Source: Acanthosepion esculentum
Taxonomy: Eukaryota; Mollusca; Cephalopoda; Sepiida; Sepiidae
NCBI GenBank assembly: GCA_964036315.1
Contig: OZ038479.1
Coordinates: forward strand, 59,112,746-59,176,745
Direction of reading: 5' to 3'
DNA length: 64,000 bases
The notes under the pieces were generated by a model that worked only from the letters and a program-made list of their open reading frames with translations, made no database searches and was not told the origin of the DNA. Of this stretch, positions 56,800 through 64,000 are shown piece after piece. The number at the start of each line of letters is the position of its first letter. Within the stretch, counting starts at the first letter, position 1. The translations under genes were made by a program, and so were the position numbers.

Positions 56800-56895
56800 C
56801 AAGTACATAGGATACAGTGAGGTTTGAATTCACTAATTCGTAGTAATGGTCAATCAGATTAGATCATTTTCCATTACTCCATCGTGAGATTCCCA
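56800..56895 (-). mobile_element. SINE head fragment, - orientation
   Basis: The reverse complement begins ACGATGGAGTAATGGAAAAT, which matches the SINE box A region at 255-275, and has GTGAATTCAAACCTCAC at the box B position. The body differs from the other copies, so it may be a related subfamily. Confidence 0.6.
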
Positions 56896-58839
56896 CGCAT
56901 CCATGAGAATTGAACTCAAGAAACTATCAAATTAATCTTTCACATAAGTGCCAAATAAATCTACCCCCCACTTGATTTTTAGATTTTCTACTAACATCCC
57001 CTGGGCCTATTCGGATTCCCCTTGCAAACCACTTATTAATTCTTGATGTCTTTGAATAGTTATTTATTTATATGATGTCTACCCCATCAGTCAGTTCAAT
57101 GTTCAGTCCCCGCAGCTGACTGTTGAATGGATCACTTTGATCCAAGCCTTGCCTTGTCCCATGCTGTGTTTGATTCAGATCACAAGGCTGGCGAGGATCA
57201 AGTTGTCAACAGGAATCATTGAATGGGTTTAATCCAGACAGTGAAGTCACAAATAAAAAACAAATTCTATAAAAGATCTTTTATATAGCATTTTACTTGT
57301 ACAGAGCTAGTAGTACAATTATTCATTCTTCAGGCAGGCATTTATATTCTTCATGCAGGAATATATTTGTCATGCAGAGTTATCGACCCCTCCCTCTTCA
57401 AATATTTCATGATTATTCATCGTGACAAAGTATAGACAAGGCTTCTGTTCAGAGGTCTTCTTCAGTCAGTAAGTCATGTGAGATTGGGCAAAGCAGTCAT
57501 CTCTCGCCTGGTGTCTGGTACAACTGTCTGTTGGTTGCTCTCACTTTCTGTTTATGTGAACCTCTGCTCAAAACCAGCATGGGGTCTGATGAACATGGGC
57601 TTTCAGTAAATCTCCTAACTCCTACAAAGAGCCCTTTGTCGTCTGACTCTGGAAAATTAATTGCATGCCCAATTTTGGGGAGATCCCTTCTCCTAAAAGT
57701 AGTGGTAGCAGAATATCAATCCAAGTCTTTCCTTCTCATATTCGTACCTCATACCAATACTACCAAAGGGGTGTAGGCAATTTCTCCATTCCCCTTGGTA
57801 TGTCACCTGAGCCCTTCACTTCGGTTGTCATTTTGACTAATTTGATTTTTAGACTGCATAGGCACACAGGTGGGGCTTACTTATAATTGTTAATTTTAAT
57901 TATTGCTCAAAATTTTTGTCAATGGGATTCATCAACTCAAACCCCATCCTCTCAGTTGGACATTCCCCAGGTTCCCCCATGACAGCTTTCTTAGCAGTTT
58001 CAACCCTTGACACTTGTGGCTTGGCTCTTATCTAAAGAAATTTCATTTCTTTAGCAGTTTATTCTTTCTCTCTTTTTTTGACAAAGGATATAAATCACTT
58101 CTATAACTGTGCTTTTATTCCCAGAAAATCTTTAAAATATTATTAGTTCACTTCTCATTGGCAAAATCGCTCAACCTAGCTTTGCCCATAAAATCCAGAA
58201 ATTTACCAGATGACTTTCAAGTATACAAAAAATCAGAGGCCACCATTTTCTTTATCTTTTTGACTCACTCCCATTCTTGGGTTATGGTCTGCGAGAAATT
58301 CCATATCATGCACGTTAAATAGTGATTATCAATCAGTGTCTCCATTTCAGCCATGTCTTAGTCCTCTGCTGACTTGAGTTCAGTACCAGTGGTGAACCAA
58401 AAACTTGGGGAGTAGAGTTAAAGGGAAGTAACTGAAATCCAAAAGAGGTATGGCATGTGGAACTAGAACAATCTACCCAGGTGGACGAAATAATGGGTTT
58501 GGTTTGAAATTCCAATCACTGGAAGAAGGCCAAAACATGAATATGGCAATGAGGATAACAGTCTGAATAATGTAAATAATGTAAGTTATCATAATACTTC
58601 ATGTCAGAGATATAGAGAGATAATGCAAAAAATCACAAAGAAAAGAAATTGCCAAAAATAATTGAACAATGAAAACTTAGGAATTCAAAATTTCAGGATT
58701 GCAAGTCTGTATCCGGCCCAGAATCTTTTGAATTTGCTCATGAAGTTGACCTGATTACAAAATGCTATTGATATTGGACTATGGCCTCTAGGAGTAAAAA
58801 GTTGAAAAAGTGTGACACACTGATTTTCGCATTTATTCT
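56896..58839. other. No gene supported; unexplained GC-richer block at about 57,450-58,020
   Basis: Short ORFs occur on both strands (81 and 73 codons +, 60 codons -), none with family resemblance. The 57,450-58,020 block is richer in G+C and reads on the - strand like a broken coding region (a piece resembling GDIPRGMEKLPTPLW around 57,810-57,765). It may be an old retroelement or gene fragment. I do not assign it. Confidence 0.3.
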
Positions 58840-60075
58840 TATGGAAAAGAAAGAGTGATGTTTAGTAATAATAATAATGTTAGGAAGCAAGAGTTCTTTC
58901 CCTTGTATGTATGATTCACAGTTTTTTTGGATACGTGGTTCTTTAAAAAAAAAAAAAGACTGTAGTGTTATTAAAATATTGTTGAATATCGAGTGAATAA
59001 AATGAATTTCTCCATTTACAGTATTTTTTTTTAAACTCATGTCAGAAATGATTCATGATCATTCTTCGTATTTATTTGTGATTGTACATACAATTTCTAT
59101 TTCGTATGAATTCTGATTTTGAAAATTGACATGCAGTGTAGAATTGTTGGAAGGTGGGCGCGTATCACAGATTCAATAGTCGGACACTGAATACTTAAAA
59201 CTAGTAAAACTAAAAGTAAAACATTTAAAGTAAAGAAGAATTTTTGTATAACTTTATTGTTGTTCCATATGATAAATAAATCCAAGGATTTTAAACACAA
59301 GTAACCAAATCTTGTCTAACACCGATTATGATTTTTTTGGCTTTTTTTTTTTTTTTTGCTTTATCAAGCGAAAAAGATTTTTTCAAAAATAATTTCCCGT
59401 TTATTTTCTGTTTTTTTGTTTCGTTTTTATCCATTTCTTAATTCTACTGTTTTTGACATTCGTTTCATCTCCGGTACTATGAACTGAACGAACAACAAAA
59501 AAATAATATAGTTTAAGTTTGACAGAGAAATCCGAACAAAATCATTTGAACACAAAGAAATCATCCCGTTTTGTGTTTCTCATTGCATTTTATTTTCTGG
59601 TCTAAAAAGGTAAGTGGAAGAATCGAAATAATTTTGATAAAAAGAAATCGTTACTGACATACCTCGCCATTTTTTTCATTTCTTTTTATTTTGTGTTTGT
59701 GTTGAGCTTAAAAAATGTAAAGAAATTCAGCTATGATTTCAATTTTATCATGACAGATATTTTGAAGAAATAATATTTGTAAAAACTGTACTCAAGAAAA
59801 TAAGTTAGATTCTGTTATTTCATTTTGAGTTTGAAGTTTTTATATTGTTTTAAAATAAATTCAATCACAGTAGAGTAGCATAAAAAGTAAGTTTATGTCA
59901 ATGAAAAATAGGGCGCTATTATACTTTCGCACCCCTCCTCTAAAAAGTGAAAAGTAAAACACAATCTATTCGTATTTGTTTGTTGGTTTTATTTTAAATA
60001 AAAAAAATTAAGTTACAGTGGGGGGGGGGTGTAATAGCGCCCAAAATAGTACTCTTATTAAATTTGACGTTTTTG
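58840..60075 (+). repeat. R1 repeat copy 6, with inserted MITE, donor kept
   Basis: R1 blocks in order: AGCAAGAGTTCTTTCCCTTG, GTCAGAAATGATTCATGATC, ATCACAGATTCAATAGTCGG, GTCTAACACCGATTATG, GTCATCTCCGG-like core, AGAGAAATCCGAACAAAATC and CTAAAAAGGTAAGTGGAAG (GT at 59,610). Post-donor R1 sequence continues to about 60,075 with a ~150-base insertion at 59,902. If R1 is a first exon, its ZNF partner would lie beyond the window. Confidence 0.75.
59902..60051. mobile_element. MITE with GGGCGCTATTA inverted ends
   Basis: AGGGCGCTATTATA at 59,910 and GTAATAGCGCCCAAAATA at 60,031 are inverted partners, extended by CACCCC near the left end and GGGGGGGGGGTG near the right. The R1 copy at 39,023-39,045 reads TGTCAACTCTTATTAAATT without the insert, giving a paralogous empty site. 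It is non-coding. Confidence 0.8.
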
Positions 60076-60767
60076 TATTGTTTTTTAATTAAAAAATTCC
60101 ATGTTAGAGTTTGCTCTTTCTATAATAAAATTGTTATGGTCCAGAATAATGATATTTCATCATTCTAAAAATAACCTTGCCATCAGTGATGATAGAAAAG
60201 AAGGTTATTTCATCATCCTAACCCTCGTGATTATAAAAACGATCTTTCCACCACGTGGAGAACCCAGTAGACATGTAGTAGTAGTCAATAAAAACACACG
60301 TCTGTCAGCACTCCAGAAGATCGAAAACAGACAATTTCAAACGCATCCTCATAAACGAAATTTTCGGAACCAAACCAAGTAAGCATTGACTTTTTTTTAA
60401 ACAAAAGACACACTGAGAGCATTTTTATTTTTTACACACACCATACTAATACTGTAATAATAATTCATATCACAAAAAGAAAATACAAATTCTTGCTATA
60501 ATTTTATATGTCAACACGTTCCTCAAGTTTTTATTGTTGTTATTGTTATGCATTTTAATTTCTGTTATTAATATCAACCACATTACTACAATCAACAAAA
60601 TAATAACAGGGAAAATAATATAAATAATATATCAAGCAAGACCCAACAATATTACCTACCCCGTAACAAAATTTAGAATATGTTAAAATTGGAAAGATTA
60701 TGGAATACAAATGATATTTTTTAAGAGGAATGTATCGAAAACCTTTTAATTTTTTTTTTTTTTTTTT
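60076..60767. other. No gene supported; one 93-codon ORF
   Basis: The + strand ORF 60,101-60,382 has a more balanced composition in its second half (PPRGEPSRHVVVVNKNTRL) than its AT-rich neighbours, and ACCAAGTAAGC follows at its end. I recognise no family. It could be an exon or TE remnant. Confidence 0.3.
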
Positions 60768-60870
60768 TCAAGCAAAATTTCCTGTTTGTATCGTGTTTTT
60801 TTTTTCATTATTATTTCTTAATTCTTTTGTCATTCGTTTCAACTTCGACATGATGAACTTTACATCCACT
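60768..60870 (+). repeat. R1 repeat copy 7, core fragment
   Basis: CAAGCAAAATTTCCTGTTTG, then GTCATTCGTTTCAACTTCGA and CATGATGAACTT, then an R2 start. It mirrors copy 5 (45,132-45,315), which is also cut by an R2 on its right. Confidence 0.7.
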
Positions 60871-61901
60871 TTTTTGCGGAAAAAATAGCATAGCAAGATA
60901 AAAAATGTCACCAAACTTAATAAAAAGAAAGTTTTATTGTCAAATTGTTTGTTATTAGGAGAAAAGACCAAAGTATTTTTTTTAATGTTTTAGTAATTTT
61001 TTTAATCTTATATAGTGAAAATTGGTTCAACGAAATTTTTTTGCTTCAGCGGTCGAGGTAATATGATTACTATTTTAGAGTTTTTTCCTATGAAAAACAC
61101 ATTGATTTAGAATTTCGTTAAAAAAATCAAATAGTTATTGTATTTTAATGAAACTTTCAGGATTTATTCATAAATGAATTATTAAATTTTTTTTCTTTTT
61201 TTTTTAGAAAAATAAAATATAAAAAAAAATAATTTTAAATATTTTCCACCCCATTTAATTAATTTCAACAAATTAGATTTTCACCCGAAAATTGTTTTTA
61301 TGATTTAAAATTAAAAGCAGGAATCCTAGGAAATCAATTTTTTTTTTTTAAACAAGTACACATATTTCTCGAATCTGCTCGAAATAGTAAAATAAAAAAT
61401 ACAATAAAAGTAAAACTGACATTATTTAATTGCAAAAGCTTTTAATTACTTTTATATATAAGTTTTATTAAGGCCACTATTGTCGTAAGGAAAAAATTTC
61501 AATGGATAATGAATTTTTGCAAGAATTGTATACATTTTTTTTTTTTTCAAATTATAATAATTTATAATATATAAATATTTAAAAAATTTTCATTACTTTC
61601 ATCCAGTTAGTTGATATTGTTCTTAAGTGAAAACTATATTTACTAATCAAAAACTGAAAAGCTTAATAAAAATGATTTTGCACCAAGATTTTTTAAATAA
61701 TTAAAAAAGTTTTTTTATGTATATTAAATATTATTTAACATGCCCAATTTTTAAGGTATGGTCGACCATACATGACATTATCAGAAAATAAGATTGATGA
61801 CTGTAGTAGATTTAAAGTCAACATTCCTAAAATAAGATTACGTGGAAATATTTTCCAATATTGCTGAGTAGATTAAAAATACATATTAAAAAAGCTGCTT
61901 A
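60871..61901 (-). repeat. R2 fragment, - orientation
   Basis: GCATAGCAAGATAAAAAATG, GGAGAAAAGACCAAAGTATT, AAAAGCTTTTAATTAC, CTAATCAAAAACTGAAAAGC and GGTATGGTCGACCATACATG are present. Its order matches 6,117-7,080 and 45,316-45,830. It runs into the next R2 copy. Confidence 0.65.
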
Positions 61902-63833
61902 CAGAGCATCCTCCATGAGATCACTAAAAAAAGAGCATATATAGCATGATGAAAAAGCCCCCAAATTTTATGAAAACAAAATTTTATCGTCAAAATGTTT
62001 GTTATTATTAAGAGGTAACACCACATATTTTTTATTTATTTAAAAAAAATTTTCCTTTTTTTTTTTAGAACACTAACTTTTGATTAAAAAAAAACTTGTT
62101 TCTCATTGTATTAGCAGAAGTACTAGATAACATAGCAAATTTTAGCGCATTTTTTATGACAGACATTAATTTGAAAAATCTTGCAAATATAAAAATAAAT
62201 GTAGGATTTTAATGAAACTTTCAGAAACTATTCACAAATGATGGAAATTATTATAAATATGTTTTCTTTTTTTAAAGTCATAACAAAAATATTTTTTATA
62301 TTTTTTACCCCCCCCCAACTAATTTTATGAAAACTCTAGAAATTCAATACTCTACAATTTAGTGATTATATTAGTTAAAATCACAAGGCTTTGAGAAAAG
62401 CAAGTCATGTTTTGTTTTTTAATCGGACCCCCACTACCTGAAAAACAGCTCTGAATTGTAACATACAAAACTCAATAAAACAAAGATATTGTTTAATTTC
62501 AAATTCTTTTATGAATATGGATAATATTTTCTGAAATCAAAACTTTTCAGATGAAAAATGAATTTTTAAAACAATTATTTGTTATTTCTTAAATTATTAT
62601 TTTTACATTAAAGTTGTTGAATATTCTAAAATTAGTGAAACCAGTGTACAGTTTAGTCAATGGTTTTATTAAGTAGATCTATCTTTACAGGATTATAAGT
62701 TGTATAGCTTATAACAATCAGCAAACTCTCACTATATAAAAAAAAATTAATTTCACATGGCTTTTGTGTCCATAAAATGACTAATTCAAATGTATGGAAG
62801 ATCAGCACGAGTACAATAAAATGTCATGTAGAGTTAAGCATTGTTCCCCGTTATTACAGCCTTTATCTTTGCAAATTGTTTGTGTGAAACGCATGTGGAG
62901 AAGTTAATTTGGTTTTTCAATTTCAATTGAGAAGTGATTAAGTATTAGTATCATCTTATGAAATTTATATGATCTTTTTACATTATCTCATAACATTTTT
63001 CCATAAATGAAATATCAAAATTAATTATGGAAATACAAATAACACAGTAAAATGTAATAAATGTACATAAAATTATAATATTTTATGTACACTTCTGATA
63101 AAATTTCATGAGAAAGGTATCTATTTAAAATGAATTAGATACCTTTCTTATGAAATTTTATCTCACTCTCAACAGTCTTATTTCAATTTTTTATAATATA
63201 TTTTCCATAAAGCATCGTAAAAATAAAAGTGAAAGCTAAGTGCAAAAAAAATTAGAGTGCTGAAATTTTTCCTTAAAAATAACAAGGTAAATAAGTTGGT
63301 TCACTTAAATCTAAATAATTATGTCACTTCTGTGCTTCTATATGATAACTTTCTCTCATGTAAGCTGTCAATACATGATGAAATCATCACTTGTCAATTG
63401 ACACCATTGTTAAGATCTGCTTTGTCTTATTTTTAAACTACATTTTTTCAGTGCAGAAAGTAAGTAATGTTTGTTTCAAAATATATTAAATAAACTTTAT
63501 AATTTCTGATTTTCTTAAAATAAATTTTGAAAAAATTATAATTGATTTTTCAAAGAATTTTAAATAAAGGATTTTACTTTTGTTTGCACAATGGAAAAGA
63601 AATGGCTGACATGATCAATTTTCTATCAATTTTGCTGACTCAAAAATAGATTTTTAACAAAAATTTTGGATGTGCTAGGAACGATTAATAAATGTAAAAA
63701 ATACCCAAAAAATACTTTGATCTTTCCTCTTAATAATAACAAACATTTAGACAATAAAAATTATTTTCATCAAGTTTAAGGCCCTTTTTATTCATGCTAT
63801 GTTCTTTTGTTAGCGATCTCATGGAGGTACCTA
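61902..63833 (-). mobile_element. R2 element, full-length copy 3, inverted relative to copy 2
   Basis: The left end ATCCTCCATGAGATCACTAA and the reverse complement of the right end (TAGGTACCTCCATGAGATCG) match over more than 100 bases. TGCTTAC precedes and TGTTTAC follows, a plausible 7-8 bp target duplication with one mismatch. The interior matches 39,148-41,081 on the opposite strand: AAGCATTGTTCCCCG, CGCATGTGGAGAAGTTAATT, and a central hairpin at 63,098-63,162 (ATAAAATTTCATGAGAAAGG with its inverted partner). No ORF. Confidence 0.8.
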
Positions 63834-64000
63834 TGTTTACGTCATTTTCTTATGTTATGCTTTACAGATGAAGTTTCTGTAGAACAACAATCATTATGTA
63901 ATTACCTGTTGTTGCCTCGTCAATTATGTAAAAGATAGCAATGCTGGTTAAAAACACAGCTACTGTTTTGTTTTTAAAATACATTTCTATGTTATTTTAA
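63834..64000. other. No feature seen
   Basis: Short AT-rich stretch at the window edge. Confidence 0.6.

Noticed and set aside
60101..60382. 93-codon ORF as a gene
   Set aside because: No family resemblance, no conserved flanks; could be chance.

Overview
The window looks like nuclear DNA of a large, AT-rich, repeat-loaded invertebrate genome. A mollusc, perhaps a coleoid cephalopod, fits best because it combines a tandem C2H2 zinc-finger (ZNF) cluster with decayed mariner, Ty3/gypsy, P-element and non-LTR elements and tRNA-derived SINEs. The species cannot be fixed from sequence alone. There are no prokaryotic operons, no rRNA, no convincing functional tRNA and no CRISPR array.

The host genes are one family: C2H2 zinc-finger genes, all on the + strand. 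Five paralogous loci are visible in different states: A (10.3-13.4 kb, seven-finger ORF cut short by a frameshift), B (24.2-25.0 kb, pseudogene), C (29.1-31.9 kb, long pseudogene with many frameshifts), a relic with only the 3' tail (34.8-35.7 kb), and D (49.1-52.0 kb, intact 22-finger, 624-residue ORF). They share a last exon that opens at a conserved TTCACAG-type acceptor, a start codon in a common context, decayed fingers on both sides of the open array, and a 3' tail with AATAAA. A 0.8-1 kb repeat called R1 here (2.2, 5.1, 20.9, 38.1, 45.1, 58.9 and 60.8 kb) carries a near-perfect splice donor in four copies. It lies upstream of several ZNF loci, so it may be the duplicated promoter and first exon of these genes.

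The rest is mostly mobile DNA. Two degenerate Ty3/gypsy elements lie on the - strand (16.9-20.9 and 41.2-45.1 kb), and both abut R1 on their right. Three Tc1/mariner relics lie at 1.0, 13.9 and 32.7 kb; the last two were duplicated together with ZNF loci A and C. A P-element/THAP9-type relic sits directly after ZNF B, followed by a non-LTR reverse transcriptase relic. A ~2 kb non-coding family with terminal inverted repeats (R2 here) has three near full-length copies (35.7-37.7, 39.1-41.1, 61.9-63.8 kb) and many fragments. One copy has 9-bp perfect inverted ends and a perfect 8-bp target duplication inside a ZNF tail. SINE copies, a ~150-bp MITE with GGGCGCTATTA ends and microsatellites complete the picture.

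Region by region: 0-2.2 kb microsatellite, SINE and mariner; 2.2-9.9 kb R1, R2 and other repeats; 10-15 kb ZNF A and mariner; 15-21 kb repeat and gypsy E; 21-24 kb R1/R2; 24-28 kb ZNF B, P element, non-LTR relic; 28-33.5 kb ZNF C and mariner; 33.9-34.6 kb an unexplained GC-rich island; 34.7-41.1 kb ZNF relic, R2, R1, R2; 41.2-45.1 kb gypsy F; 45-49 kb R1/R2/SINE; 49-52 kb ZNF D; 52.7-58.8 kb gene-poor with SINE pieces; 58.8-64 kb R1 with a MITE, then R2. The last R1 may head another ZNF gene beyond the window. All homology statements come from reading and aligning by eye; no search was run.
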